Below, piece after piece: positions 1-8,980 of a stretch of DNA of 52,916 nucleotides. Location of the stretch: contig NZ_QMKQ01000026.1 of NCBI RefSeq assembly GCF_003287975.1, positions 1 to 52,916 on the forward strand, written 5' to 3'. The notes under the pieces were generated by a model that saw only the letters and a program-made list of their open reading frames with translations, was not told the origin of the DNA and made no database searches. Numbering within the stretch: the first letter of the stretch is position 1; every line of letters begins with the position of its first letter. The DNA is from Arthrobacter sp. AQ5-05 (GTDB taxonomy: Bacteria; Actinomycetota; Actinomycetes; Actinomycetales; Micrococcaceae). The translations under genes were made by a program, and so were the position numbers.

Positions 1-82
1 GCATCTACGAGATGCCCTTCATTTCAGGAATGTTGTTACTGTCGCAAGTTCAATTTTCCCTGATACGACGGGCATTTCGTGG

Positions 83-690
83 TTAAAACGCCGAGCAGCT
101 CCCAAATCTCATCGGTGGATCAAGGCTAAGCACGGCAGGAATTCGCGGCGGGCCCGGCACTGTCGGTGCGCACCAAATTCCTGTCCGCGGCCAGGTTTCC
201 GTTCTCGTCGCGCATGGACTCGGGCAGCTAGTCCAGTGCCTTGCCGAGCACCCGGGTATTGTCCTGGCAGAGTTGGCCGTCTTGTTTCCCGGCCGCCGCT
301 CGGCGACCAGGATCTCTCCGGTGCCGTTGCCCCTGCCGTAGTCGAGGTTGGTGACCGGCGGGGCGAGCCCGAACAGCCCTTGAAACTTCCGGCAGCCCAT
401 TCCTTGTCACTGTGTGAGGTGACGAGCGTGCCACCGAAGTCGATGATGAGCGGGTCTATCCGGGTGGCGTACCGGTGGGCGAAGGCCTCGGGTTGGCCCG
501 CGGCCCATTCCACGAACTTGGACATCGTCGAGTTCGAGGGAGCCACGCCGGAGAGGCCGAGGCTGGTAGGCAGCCCATCCATGTCCAAGACATGTTCTCC
601 GCCGCCGGTGAGCATCACCTCTAATTTTGGAGGCTCCGTCAACGTTCGGATGATGAAGTGATTGCCGTATGGTGGCTTTGACCGCACGGC
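83..690 (-). pseudogene. Decayed IS1380-family transposase fragment
   Basis: Read on the minus strand, three frames carry consecutive pieces of one IS1380-type DDE transposase. One frame has the typical block IDFGGTLVTSHSDKE. A second continues with FQGLFGLAPPVTNLDYGRGN and the ERRPGNKTANS block. A third picks up DNTRVLGKALD and then meets a stop. The order is right but at least two frameshifts and stops break it, and both termini are missing, so it cannot make an active enzyme. It marks an old insertion at the left border of the catabolic cluster. A hairpin with 6-bp arms (GCATCT/AGATGC) sits at positions 1-15; whether it belongs to the element is unknown. Family assignment is from remembered motif similarity. 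Confidence 0.75.
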
Positions 691-961
691 CGAGGTGGAC
701 CGGAAAATCAGCGTGAGGCAGGGTCATGTGCGTAATTTCGTCTTGCATGTACGCGAGGGCGAATAACCAATGATGAGTTGTCGGTGTTCTTCAGACGTTC
801 CAGTGAAACCAGCAGCGCTCCGGACTATTCACCGTTGTCAACGGGCTACAGGGTCTCTTGTGGACTCGCCCGAAAGGCACAATCATTGCCCCCGTCGGCA
901 GCAAGAACGGCATCGGAACACACCCCCAAGGCGAAGCGGGGTTGCCCCCGTTTCTCGCGAA
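691..961. other. Stretch without recognisable gene
   Basis: No convincing coding frame is visible between the transposase remnant and the IclR gene. Minus-strand frames here hold short readable pieces broken by stops, consistent with further remnant DNA. No strong hairpin or repeat was found. Confidence 0.4.
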
Positions 962-1750
962 CTACGCGTGAACCAGAAGAGCTTCGGAGACCTGGCGGGC
1001 GGCATCTAGCACTAGGGGAGCCATACGCTCAAGTGGATCTTGGGTCCGGCCCACCAGAGAGATACTGGCCAAGGGCTCCCTTCGCCCCCGAATGGCCGCA
1101 GCTACACAGGCAACACCATCGAAGCTCTCCCCCGACTCGTAAGCCAATCCACCGCGGCGCCGGATACGACCCAGCTCGGCATAGAGCATTTGCGTATCCT
1201 TTATGGTGTTACGGGTGGTCTGCGGCAGCCCGTCTTTATACAATTCATCGAGCTCCTCGGGATCTACCCAGGCAAGCATTGACTTGCCCAGGGCCGTTCC
1301 GTGCGCAGCGTTACTGCCACCGACACGCGAAGGAACGGTTACCGCCGCACGCCCACCGAGCTTATCGAGGTAGTGAATACTTGACCCGTCAAGGACCGCC
1401 AGATGCACCACCATCCCCGTGCGCATTTGCAGGTCATGCAGCAGGGGCGCCGCCTCGGCGCGGATCCGGCCGTTGATGGAGTCATGGCTGCGGTACTTCA
1501 TCGTTCGCCAGCCCATTCCATAACCTTCTGGGGTGTGCTCCACCCAGCCGAATTGGACAAGTTGATCCAGGATTCGGTGCGTTGTTGAGCGTGGCAGCTT
1601 GGTGCGTTCAGTGATTTCATCAAGCAAAAGTCTGGCGTTGAAGGGCTCGAAGGCCTCCATAATCAATGTCATTCGAGCCGCCATCGACGGGGGCCGGCTA
1701 CTTGCCGCCGCTGGAGACCAGTCAGTGGGGGTGCTGGTAGCAACACTCAT
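962..1750 (-). CDS. IclR-family transcriptional regulator
   Basis: 262-residue regulator of the usual IclR length. The N-terminal winged helix-turn-helix spans about residues 25-85 (helix pair around LLLDEITERTKLPRSTTHRIL). The C-terminal effector domain spans about 95-255, with the family pattern HGTALGKSMLAW, a RIRRRGGLAYE segment and CVAAAI. The ATG at 1750 is preferred over the TTG one codon upstream because GGAGG lies 8 bases before it. It is divergent from the hydratase-dehydrogenase-aldolase operon starting at 2004, the usual arrangement for a local aromatic or meta-cleavage pathway regulator. It probably controls that operon and itself in response to a pathway acid. A 19-bp inverted repeat at 1778-1796 is a candidate operator. 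The ligand cannot be told from sequence. Confidence 0.9.
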   Translation of the reverse strand: MSVATSTPTDWSPAAASSRPPSMAARMTLIMEAFEPFNARLLLDEITERTKLPRSTTHRILDQLVQFGWVEHTPEGYGMGWRTMKYRSHDSINGRIRAEAAPLLHDLQMRTGMVVHLAVLDGSSIHYLDKLGGRAAVTVPSRVGGSNAAHGTALGKSMLAWVDPEELDELYKDGLPQTTRNTIKDTQMLYAELGRIRRRGGLAYESGESFDGVACVAAAIRGRREPLASISLVGRTQDPLERMAPLVLDAARQVSEALLVHA

Positions 1751-1777
1751 CAAGAAACCTCCGGGAAAAATACTAAA

Positions 1778-1796
1778 CTCTCCGGCTTACGGAGAG
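1778..1796. promoter_or_regulatory. Candidate IclR operator (inverted repeat)
   Basis: CTCTCCG-gctta-CGGAGAG is a perfect 7-bp inverted repeat around a 5-bp spacer, lying 27 bp upstream of the IclR start codon in the divergent 250-bp region before the hydratase gene. Position and symmetry fit an IclR-type operator; binding is inference. Confidence 0.4.
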
Positions 1797-2003
1797 ATGA
1801 AACCTACAGTGACCAGATTCCCCAAGGCTCGAAAAACAATCTTTATGCACTGTGATGCGGAGCACTCGAGGTGACCTTCACTGTACACCTCACTACAGAG
1901 CTTGGGCTAGTGCTTCGGCTCACATTTCATCCCGCTCTCCGGGATCACCTCATCGAAGCTTTCTCGCTCCGCGACATACTGGGGCTTCACTCTGGGAGGA
2001 CGG

Positions 2004-2819
2004 ATGACTACATTCATCGAAACGGCACCCGCCAGCATGGCGGAGCTTGCTGACGTAGCTAAACGGCTACGTGAAGCCGAAGACAATAGCTTGGCAATTT
2101 GGCCAATCCGCGAAGAACTCGCCTTCGGCGGCATCGAAGCTGCCTACGCTGTGCAACAAATGAACGAAGACCACTGGACCGCACAGGGCCGCCGTGTCGT
2201 GGGACGCAAGATCGGCCTTACATCCAAGGCCGTGCAAGCCCAGATGGGCGTGGACCAACCCGACTTCGGGGTGCTATTCGCTGATATGTGTCTAGCCGAC
2301 GGTGAAAGTCTTACCGCGGGAGAAGTCCTTCAGCCGCGTGTCGAGGCGGAGGTGGCCTTGGTTCTCAAAAAGGACCTCCCCAATCCCGACACAACCATGA
2401 ACGAGCTCATGGCGGCGATCGACCACCTGCTTCCGTCCATCGAAGTCGTCGGCTCACGGATCAATAACTGGGATATTTCCATCCTGGACACTATTGCTGA
2501 CAATGCGTCCTGCGGCCGAATCGTCACCGGGACCGTGCCAGTACTTCCTTCGGCCTTGGATTTATTCGCCGCCGGAATGGTCATGGAAGTCAACGGGAAA
2601 GTGGCATCCGTCGGTTCTGGAGCAGCCTGTCTCGGGCACCCCTACCGTGCAGCTTTGTGGCTAGTACGACGCATGGCGGGGTTGGGCAGGCCGCTGCGCG
2701 CCGGAGAAATTCTAATGACCGGAGCGCTGGGACCCATGGTCGACTTCCCACCGGGATCAAACGCACTTGTAACCATTCAGGGCCTCGGCCAGGTCCGTAT
2801 CACGCACGAGGAGAAGTAG
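2004..2819 (+). CDS. hsaE: 2-hydroxypenta/hexadienoate hydratase (HsaE/MhpD type)
   Basis: 271 residues, fumarylacetoacetate hydrolase superfamily. It adds water to a 2-hydroxy-2,4-dienoate from meta-cleavage to give a 4-hydroxy-2-oxoacid; in steroid ring-A degradation the substrate is 2-hydroxyhexa-2,4-dienoate. Visible signatures are [16 protein letters not shown] (about 68-82), the metal-site PRVEAEVAL with Glu114/Glu116, and SIEVVGSRI near 145. GGGAGGA precedes the ATG. It is the first gene of an operon with acetaldehyde dehydrogenase and aldolase, in the same hydratase-dehydrogenase-aldolase order as mycobacterial hsaE-hsaG-hsaF. The same trio also serves catechol or phenylpropionate pathways, so the steroid assignment rests on the surrounding genes. 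Confidence 0.85.
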   Translation: MTTFIETAPASMAELADVAKRLREAEDNSLAIWPIREELAFGGIEAAYAVQQMNEDHWTAQGRRVVGRKIGLTSKAVQAQMGVDQPDFGVLFADMCLADGESLTAGEVLQPRVEAEVALVLKKDLPNPDTTMNELMAAIDHLLPSIEVVGSRINNWDISILDTIADNASCGRIVTGTVPVLPSALDLFAAGMVMEVNGKVASVGSGAACLGHPYRAALWLVRRMAGLGRPLRAGEILMTGALGPMVDFPPGSNALVTIQGLGQVRITHEEK

Positions 2820-3799
2820 TGGAAAATCAAAAACGCTGGCCCGTGGCCATTATTGGCTCGGGTAACATCGGCACCGATCTCATGATCAAGGTACTACGTG
2901 GCTCCACACGCCTGGAGATGGGTGCCATGGTAGGCATCGATCCCGAGTCCGATGGCCTGCGTCGAGCCGCATCATTTGGAGTTCCGACTACCGCCGAAGG
3001 CATTGAAGGGCTGTTGAAACTGCCAAACTTCAAGGATATCAAGGTGGTCTTCGATGCCACCAGCGCCTCGGCCCACCGGGCGAACTGGGAGCTGCTCAAA
3101 GACACCGGAGTTCGCGTCCTTGACCTGACCCCCGCAGCCATCGGCCCTTCCTGCATCCCGGTCGTCAATATGGATGATCATTTAGAAGAGACCAACCTGA
3201 ATATGGTCACTTGTGGAGGTCAGGCAACGGTTCCCATCGTTGCAGCAATTTCCCAGGTCGCTCCGGTGCGCTATGCCGAGATCGTTTCCTCGGTATCTTC
3301 ACGCTCGGCCGGTCCCGGCACCCGCGCAAATATCGACGAGTTCACCGAAACCACCTCCGAAGCGCTGGTCAAGGTTGGGGGTGCTGCAGAGGGCAAGGCC
3401 ATCATGATCTTGAATCCTGCCGAGCCGCCCATGCTCATGCGCAACACGGTGTACTGCCTCGTCGAAGGCAACAACGACCTCGCAGCTCTAGAAGCTTCCA
3501 TCGGTTCGATGGTTGCGCAGGTTCAGCAATATGTTCCTGGTTACCAGCTCAAGCAGGCTGTACAGTTCGAAACCATTCGCGAAGAGGCACCGCTCTTCCT
3601 GCCCGGCTCCGGAAAATTCCATGGCACCCGTGTCACGGTCATGCTCGAGGTCACCGGAGCAGCGCACTATCTGCCGGCGTATGCGGGCAACCTGGACATT
3701 ATGACCTCCGCGGCCATGGCCGTTGCCGAACGCTGGGCCGAAAACGGCGGCGTTGAAGTACAACTCACCGAAGCTACTTTGCAGGAGGTAGGAGCATGA
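2819..3799 (+). CDS. hsaG: Acetaldehyde/propionaldehyde dehydrogenase, acylating (HsaG/MhpF type)
   Basis: 326 residues with the GTG start at 2819 sharing one base with the upstream stop (TAGTG). Converts the aldehyde released by the partner aldolase to acyl-CoA with NAD+ and CoA. The N-terminal nucleotide motif is [10 protein letters not shown] (11-20). The catalytic Cys is at residue 132 in [12 protein letters not shown] longer in-frame reading reaches back to 2657, but it would overlap the hydratase by over 150 bases and lacks the family's N-terminus, so GTG 2819 is chosen. It overlaps the aldolase gene by 4 bases. The dehydrogenase and aldolase of this family form a complex that channels the aldehyde; mycobacterial HsaG favours propionaldehyde. 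Confidence 0.92.
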   Translation: MENQKRWPVAIIGSGNIGTDLMIKVLRGSTRLEMGAMVGIDPESDGLRRAASFGVPTTAEGIEGLLKLPNFKDIKVVFDATSASAHRANWELLKDTGVRVLDLTPAAIGPSCIPVVNMDDHLEETNLNMVTCGGQATVPIVAAISQVAPVRYAEIVSSVSSRSAGPGTRANIDEFTETTSEALVKVGGAAEGKAIMILNPAEPPMLMRNTVYCLVEGNNDLAALEASIGSMVAQVQQYVPGYQLKQAVQFETIREEAPLFLPGSGKFHGTRVTVMLEVTGAAHYLPAYAGNLDIMTSAAMAVAERWAENGGVEVQLTEATLQEVGA

Positions 3800-4803
3800 G
3801 CAAGCTCTACATTTCCGACGTTACCCTACGCGATGGCATGCATGCCATCCGCCACCAGTACACGGTGGACCAGGCCGTCGCCATCGCCACGGAACTTGAC
3901 GCAGCAGGTGTTTCCTCGATTGAGGTGGCTCACGGGGATGGCATCAATGGCTCTTCCTGTGTCTACGGTTTCGGTGCGCACACCGACCTGGAATGGATCT
4001 CCGCAGTTGCCGGCGCGGTCAAGAATGCCAAGGTCGCCACGCTGGCGCTACCTGGCATCGCCACCATTCACCACCTCAAGGACGCACATAGCGCCGGTGC
4101 CTCGGTAGTACGCATCGCTACCCACTGCACCGAAGCCGATGTTTCCGCTCAGCACATTGCCGCGGCCCGCGAACTGGGCATGGACACCGTGGGCTTCTTG
4201 ATGATGTCCCATATGAGCCAGCCCGCAGAGCTAGCCAAACAAGCCAAACTGATGGAAAGCTATGGGGCCACCTGCGTCTACGTGGTTGATTCCGGCGGCG
4301 CGATGACTCCCAAGGGCGTGGCCGAACGCATCGATGCATTTCGCGACGTACTGGATCCGGCCACCGAGATCGGTATCCACGCCCACGAAAATCTCTCGTT
4401 GAGCATTGCCAACTCACTCACCGCGGTGGAGCACGGTGCCAATCGCGTCGATGCTTCTTTGGCTGGTATGGGCGCCGGAGCCGGAAATGCTCCACTCGAG
4501 GCCTTCATTGCCGCAGCCGATAAATACAACTTCGAACATGGTTGCTCGCTGCCCATCTTGATGGATGCCGCCGATGATCTGGTTCGTCCCCTGCAGGACC
4601 GCCCGGTACGGGTGGACCGTGAAACGCTTTCACTTGGCTACGCGGGTGTCTATTCCAGCTTCCTGCGCCATGCGGAAACCGCCAGCAAACGCTACGGAAT
4701 CCCCACCACAAAGATCCTGATGGAGCTGGGTAACCGGCGCATGGTTGGCGGTCAAGAAGACATGATCGTGGATGTAGCACTAGACCTATTGGACCAGAAG
4801 TAA
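3796..4803 (+). CDS. hsaF: 4-hydroxy-2-oxovalerate/hexanoate aldolase (HsaF/MhpE type)
   Basis: 335 residues, normal length for the class II pyruvate aldolase of meta-cleavage pathways (HMGL-like TIM barrel). Cleaves the 4-hydroxy-2-oxoacid to pyruvate plus an aldehyde that passes to the HsaG-like dehydrogenase. The N-terminal catalytic motif is [13 protein letters not shown] (about 8-20). The metal-binding HAHEN segment lies near 195. A C-terminal helical region that contacts the dehydrogenase follows. The ATGA overlap with the previous gene shows translational coupling. Products would be pyruvate and acetaldehyde or propionaldehyde depending on the substrate. Confidence 0.92.
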   Translation: MSKLYISDVTLRDGMHAIRHQYTVDQAVAIATELDAAGVSSIEVAHGDGINGSSCVYGFGAHTDLEWISAVAGAVKNAKVATLALPGIATIHHLKDAHSAGASVVRIATHCTEADVSAQHIAAARELGMDTVGFLMMSHMSQPAELAKQAKLMESYGATCVYVVDSGGAMTPKGVAERIDAFRDVLDPATEIGIHAHENLSLSIANSLTAVEHGANRVDASLAGMGAGAGNAPLEAFIAAADKYNFEHGCSLPILMDAADDLVRPLQDRPVRVDRETLSLGYAGVYSSFLRHAETASKRYGIPTTKILMELGNRRMVGGQEDMIVDVALDLLDQK

Positions 4804-4851
4804 CCCACCTCTCGTATGACTAACCGGTACGACCGTCTGGAAGGAAAGACA

Positions 4852-6045
4852 ATGAACGCAGTCAGTTTGGGGGCGCAACTCCCAACCGTTGAAGATCCAA
4901 TGGCTTTCCGTAATGTTTTGGGACACTTCCCCACCGGGGTTGTTCTCATTACGGGCATTGCCGATGATGGTGAACCCGTTGGCATGATCGTGGGATCCTT
5001 CACGTCTGTTTCCCTAGATCCACCCCTGGTGGGGTTCCTGCCAACCGTCGGTTCATACACATTCAAACGGCTGCGTACGGCGAAGTCTTTCTGCGTCAAT
5101 GTTCTCGCTGGTGATCAAGAAGATATCTGCCGCCGTTTTGCCGGTCGAACCGAGAATAAATTCGATTCGGTCGATTGGACCCAGTCTCCATCCGGTGCCC
5201 CGGTGCTGGATGGCGTGGTGGCCTACATCGACTGCATCTTTGAATCCGTTTCCGACGCCGGCGACCACTACATCGTGGTGGGTGCCGTCCAAGAGCTTCA
5301 GGTGTGCCGGCCGGTAGCGCCATTGCTGTTCTTCCAGGGCGGCTATGGGCAATTCGCGCCGCTGTCACTGCATGCTCCGTTCGAAACGGATCTCATTGCC
5401 GGTGTGCGTTTGGCCGAACAAGGACGGGCCGAAATGGAGTGGCTGGCTTCGTCGTTGAATGCCGGATGCACGGCCATGGCGGTTGTCAACGATCAAATGG
5501 CCGTGATGGTCGCTGGGGCGGGTGTCCCGTGGGACACCACGGATCGACTGGGGGAACGCATTCCGCTCATGCCACCCATGGGTGAGCTCTGCTTGGCCTG
5601 GGAAGATGAAGAAGCCATTCAGCGTTGGCTGTCTCGCGCCCTGCCCAGTGATGAATGTTCCCCGCAGGAATACCGCGAACGCTTGCGGGCTGTCCGCAAG
5701 CGCGGCTGGTCGGTGACCATGAAAGGTGATTACCGGGACGAAGAGGTCTTTGCGGCCCTGCGCGAATACTCATCGGGCCGTTACACACCGGCTCAGGAAC
5801 GCCATATTCGTGAGATTATTTCCCGCACCTCTAGCAGTTACGCTCCAATCACGCTGCTGGATGGGGAACGGTACGAGGTTGACTCGTTGTTGGCTCCGGT
5901 ATGGGATTCAGCAGGTAAAGTGCGGCTGGTGTTGCGCATTACCCACTTGCCAAGCTCCGTCACCGCACGACAGATCACCGCTTGGGCAGACCAACTGATG
6001 CTTACCGCTACCGCAATGAGCATCGCACCCAAATCTCGTGGCTAG
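4852..6045 (+). CDS. Flavin reductase fused to an IclR-type effector domain
   Basis: 397 residues from the ATG at 4852, which has a GGAAGGAAAG ribosome site. An upstream in-frame ATG at 4816 lacks one. Residues about 15-175 are a flavin reductase domain of the HpaC/HsaB kind (FRNVLGHFPTGVVLITG, then SFTSVSLDPPLVGF). Residues about 190-395 read like an IclR ligand-binding domain: RIPLMPPMGELCLAW, YRERLRAVRKRGWSV, then LLAPVWDSAGKVRLVL. No DNA-binding domain is present. It is the fourth gene after the HsaE/G/F trio, where steroid degraders need HsaB to feed reduced flavin to HsaA, but HsaB itself is under 200 residues. I infer a ligand-gated reductase, by analogy with p-hydroxyphenylacetate hydroxylase reductase, which has a C-terminal MarR-like autoinhibitory domain. 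Confidence 0.75.
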   Translation: MNAVSLGAQLPTVEDPMAFRNVLGHFPTGVVLITGIADDGEPVGMIVGSFTSVSLDPPLVGFLPTVGSYTFKRLRTAKSFCVNVLAGDQEDICRRFAGRTENKFDSVDWTQSPSGAPVLDGVVAYIDCIFESVSDAGDHYIVVGAVQELQVCRPVAPLLFFQGGYGQFAPLSLHAPFETDLIAGVRLAEQGRAEMEWLASSLNAGCTAMAVVNDQMAVMVAGAGVPWDTTDRLGERIPLMPPMGELCLAWEDEEAIQRWLSRALPSDECSPQEYRERLRAVRKRGWSVTMKGDYRDEEVFAALREYSSGRYTPAQERHIREIISRTSSSYAPITLLDGERYEVDSLLAPVWDSAGKVRLVLRITHLPSSVTARQITAWADQLMLTATAMSIAPKSRG

Positions 6046-6057
6046 TCACTCAGTTAT

Positions 6058-7371
6058 TTATTGGTGCACAAGGTCCAGAACAGTAGTACCGTCCTGGACC
6101 TTGCCTGCGACCCGGTACAGCGCGGTGCTTATCAAATCCGCAAGTAAAGCCGGGTCCCACAGTTGATCCTCAACTTGCTTGCTCAGCAGGCTACTTTCCA
6201 GCAACCGGAAGAAGCATTCTGTAAAGTACCTGGCCAAATCCTCTTGTTTGGGCTCCTCCAGCATCGGTGAAAGCATCTCTCGGAACCACAGCACCGTGAC
6301 TTCAAAACCATCCTGCATGACAAGTTCTAGTTCTTTGCGGCCCGCATAGACCTGATCCGATCGTTGCAACAGAAGCAGAAGTCCCAGTGCCAGGACGCCG
6401 CCTCCGGCACTTCCATCCAAGGCGGGAAGAATGTGCCGACGGGCTAGAACAGACCAGTCACCATCGACCGGTCGAAGATGTGAGTTCTGCCGAATCGAAG
6501 CCCACCCTTGGCAGGCTTCCTCAATAACCGTAGCGATCAGCTCGTCCTTGTCTTTGAAGAACCAGTACAAGGAACTTGCCGGTAGTCCGGCCTTTTCACA
6601 GACCCGGACAATCGTCACACCGTCGTAGCCGAGCTCCATGATGACATCTTTGGTCGCACGGACAAATAGTTCCCGGCTTCCTTCCGAGGTGGTCTCAAAT
6701 GGTTGGTCCTTAACCACGGGATGGGTATCAAGTGGTCGCTCGGCTGCAATTTCGACGATTCGAACAGCAATCTCATCGAGGCACGCAGCAATCAGTTTGT
6801 TCAGAGGTTCGGCATCTAAACGCCTCAGCTCATAGAGGTTAAGTACCTCGCACTCCCTGATCCCCACGGTGAGCTGGCCCATTAAGATCGAAGCAAGATC
6901 CTTTTGTTCCATGTCTGCGGGTAGAGTGCGTCTCCACCACTGTGCCAACCATTCGACGCTTTCGCGTCGAATTTGCAAGAATCGGTCCCGAGCGAGGATT
7001 GGTTCATGGGGACGGGCAACAGCAAGCTGCAATCCCACACGCCAGTACTCCATATCTACCCCTGCCGCTGGAGAACGAATCAGCTCCGCGTACAAGTCAT
7101 CTCGACGCACTTGACTGGGCGGTGTATCAAGCCAGTTTGGCAGTCGCGAGGCTTGCGTCCGGTAGGCGTGCTCCAAGGCTGCCGCGATCAGGCTTTCTTT
7201 GTTGGCAAAGTGCCAGTAGATGGAACTTGCTGACACCCCCGTGGCCCGGCGCACCATAGCTAGAGTCGTGCCCGCATAGCCATGACTAATCATCAGCCGC
7301 ATTGCTTCTTCTAGGATTCGGACCCGGGTCTCTTCACCCTGCTGATTCTTGCGGTCCGTTTTGCGCTGCAA
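6058..7371 (-). CDS. Tandem TetR regulator (two TetR units in one chain)
   Basis: 437 residues, twice the usual TetR length. The first helix-turn-helix is at about 18-62 (ATGVSASSIYWHFANKESLI) and the second at about 232-278 (EKAGLPASSLYWFFKDKDELI). Each is followed by a helical ligand/dimerisation region. TTG 7371 is the only available start because a stop lies just upstream in frame. It converges on the flavin reductase with 12 bp between stops. TetR proteins act as homodimers, so a head-to-tail double unit may work as a single-chain pseudo-dimer or join two operators. It is the only TetR-type protein in the window, hence a candidate for the palindromes shared by the HIP operons, but no direct link is visible. 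Confidence 0.85.
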   Translation of the reverse strand: MQRKTDRKNQQGEETRVRILEEAMRLMISHGYAGTTLAMVRRATGVSASSIYWHFANKESLIAAALEHAYRTQASRLPNWLDTPPSQVRRDDLYAELIRSPAAGVDMEYWRVGLQLAVARPHEPILARDRFLQIRRESVEWLAQWWRRTLPADMEQKDLASILMGQLTVGIRECEVLNLYELRRLDAEPLNKLIAACLDEIAVRIVEIAAERPLDTHPVVKDQPFETTSEGSRELFVRATKDVIMELGYDGVTIVRVCEKAGLPASSLYWFFKDKDELIATVIEEACQGWASIRQNSHLRPVDGDWSVLARRHILPALDGSAGGGVLALGLLLLLQRSDQVYAGRKELELVMQDGFEVTVLWFREMLSPMLEEPKQEDLARYFTECFFRLLESSLLSKQVEDQLWDPALLADLISTALYRVAGKVQDGTTVLDLVHQ

Positions 7372-7458
7372 TTATGATCACCCATATCTTTCCGTCCGGA
7401 TGCCAGCTCACTTCCCAGCCTAAACCCTTAGCAACTGTGGTTTCGTCACTCAGCACCT

Positions 7459-7478
7459 CCGGGTGGCGCACCCACCGG
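7459..7478. promoter_or_regulatory. Possible autoregulatory site upstream of the tandem TetR gene
   Basis: The segment CCGGGTGGCGCACCCACCGG is an imperfect palindrome about 90 bp upstream of the regulator's start. Only symmetry and location support it. Confidence 0.2.
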
Positions 7479-7536
7479 CTCCTAGGACACATGCTTTAGG
7501 TCAAGAAAGGTACGGAAATACTTGGCGCTGCGCAAA

Positions 7537-7590
7537 CGCCGAAGCCCGCTGAATCCCATCATTTTCCAGGGGATTCCGCGGGCTTCGGCG
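7537..7590 (-). terminator. Terminator of the SDR-MaoC-ETF-cytochrome operon
   Basis: A strong stem with 21-bp arms and one mismatch (CGCCGAAGCCCGCTGAATCC... pairing with GGGATTCCGCGGGCTTCGGC...) lies 21 bases beyond the cytochrome b stop codon on the minus strand. Only a short T run follows. Confidence 0.75.
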
Positions 7591-7610
7591 TCGAGTTCTC
7601 TACTAACTTA

Positions 7611-8975
7611 CTAACGGCTCACCTTTCCAAAAAGCGAAGCGATGGGTGCAAGGATCAAGGGGCGAGCCGCAAACCAGCCACCCACAATGAGTAGCAGTGA
7701 GACAAGGAAAATCCAGAATCCATACCAGTTGACCGCGTCCTGACCGCCATACATGTGGTTCAGGTTCCGCAGCGCACCGGTTGAAAGCACCAGGGCCACG
7801 TGCACGATGATGAATCCAACGAAGTAGAACATCACCGGCAAGTGGACGGCACGGGCCACCTCCACCGGATAGATCCTGTTCAATCCCTGGGCCCTGTTTG
7901 GCCAAGCCTCGGACATCCTCAATCCGGTAAGCGCCGCCAGTGGAGCCGCAATAAAGATCGTGGCGAAGTAGGTCAGAACCTGCAGGCTGTTGTAGTTGAC
8001 CCAACCATTCTCGGTGGGCCAATCCAGGGATGCATATTGCAGTATTGCCGAAAGCGCATTGGGGAAGACCTCCCAGCTTGTCGGAACGACACGCATCCAT
8101 TGACCCGTGGCGATCAGCAACACCACAAAAACTGCCCCATTGACCAGCCAAAGGATGTCCAGGGACTGGTGCAGCCAGAGGTTGATGCTGATTTTCTTGG
8201 GGTTTTTGCCCCATCGAGGCGTCCAGCTTGCCGGAGGGCGACGTTGGGTACGGACCTGCCAACCCGAACGAATAATCAGCACCATGAGGAAGATATTGAA
8301 GAAGTGTTGCCAGGCAAGCCAGCCAGGGAGTCCCGTCGGTGCTCCGTGCGGCAGTTCGGTTTCCCCCGGATACCGCGCCACAAAACCCTGCACCGTTTCG
8401 GTGGTCATCAACCAGCGCGCGGCAAACACCACGACGGCCAGCAGGACCAGGAGACCAACGGCCCAAAGAATTGCGCGGCCAACGCGGCTGTCAGGCAGCT
8501 TTGCACGAGCCCCGGTTTCCCGCACCGGTGCGGTAGGGCTTGCCGGGCTTCTGTTGTCGATTCGCGTCTCCACCCGAGGCACAACGGCCAGGGGTTCAGC
8601 CGTGCCAACCACCGCTGCTTCGGGAGCTCCAACCCCACCGGTGTCGGTCTGCTGAGCTGTTCCAACGGCAGCGCCGGTGGTGCGTGGCAGTCCCCGGCGT
8701 CCGGTTGGCGGTGCGGGCACCGGAGTTTTGTCGACTTCGGTTTCCAAAGCGGGTGATGCCTTCGCCGGCTCCGAGATTCCGGTGGTGGCAGCTTCGGTGT
8801 CGGTTGGGCGTGGCAGGCCACGTCGCCTTGTCACGGCCGGCACCGCGGCGGCTTTTGCCACCGTGGATGCGATCGCAGTCGGCACCGGTTCTTGGGTTGG
8901 GAGTTGCTGAGCGGCCGGGGTCTCGGAACCTGCTGTCCCGGCGCCCGGAGTACGTGGGAGTCCCTGTCTGGCCAT
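7611..8975 (-). CDS. ETF-linked membrane cytochrome b with N-terminal RGLPR repeats
   Basis: 454 residues. About 165 residues of Pro/Ala/Thr-rich, presumably disordered N-terminus carry three copies of R[RQ]GLPR (3-8, 51-56, 93-98). The membrane part has about six segments (167-188, 221-237, 270-292, 331-353, 376-399, 415-437) and candidate haem-ligand His at 224, 269, 378 and 392, resembling the b561/formate dehydrogenase gamma-type cytochrome b fold. It is the last gene of the operon, 5 bp after ETF alpha, so I infer it passes electrons from ETF to the quinone pool or another membrane carrier in place of a classical ETF-quinone oxidoreductase. The RGLPR repeats may be docking sites. Family role is inference; gene reality is secure from coupling and codon use. 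Confidence 0.75.
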   Translation of the reverse strand: MARQGLPRTPGAGTAGSETPAAQQLPTQEPVPTAIASTVAKAAAVPAVTRRRGLPRPTDTEAATTGISEPAKASPALETEVDKTPVPAPPTGRRGLPRTTGAAVGTAQQTDTGGVGAPEAAVVGTAEPLAVVPRVETRIDNRSPASPTAPVRETGARAKLPDSRVGRAILWAVGLLVLLAVVVFAARWLMTTETVQGFVARYPGETELPHGAPTGLPGWLAWQHFFNIFLMVLIIRSGWQVRTQRRPPASWTPRWGKNPKKISINLWLHQSLDILWLVNGAVFVVLLIATGQWMRVVPTSWEVFPNALSAILQYASLDWPTENGWVNYNSLQVLTYFATIFIAAPLAALTGLRMSEAWPNRAQGLNRIYPVEVARAVHLPVMFYFVGFIIVHVALVLSTGALRNLNHMYGGQDAVNWYGFWIFLVSLLLIVGGWFAARPLILAPIASLFGKVSR

Positions 8976-8980
8976 TCGAT

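Noticed and set aside
109-687. 192-codon minus-strand frame as a real gene
   Set aside because: Only its middle matches a transposase; the rest is out-of-frame sequence, so it is treated as part of a decayed IS1380 transposase.
778-1476. Plus-strand open frame over the IclR gene
   Set aside because: Pro/Arg/Ser-rich, antisense to an intact regulator.
6058-7371. Naming the tandem TetR gene kstR2
   Set aside because: KstR2 is a single TetR unit of about 200 residues next to fadA6; the double architecture and location differ.
7800-8756. Long plus-strand open frame across the cytochrome b gene
   Set aside because: Antisense to a well-supported membrane protein; composition is His/Gln/Arg-rich with no domain, typical of a GC-rich shadow frame.
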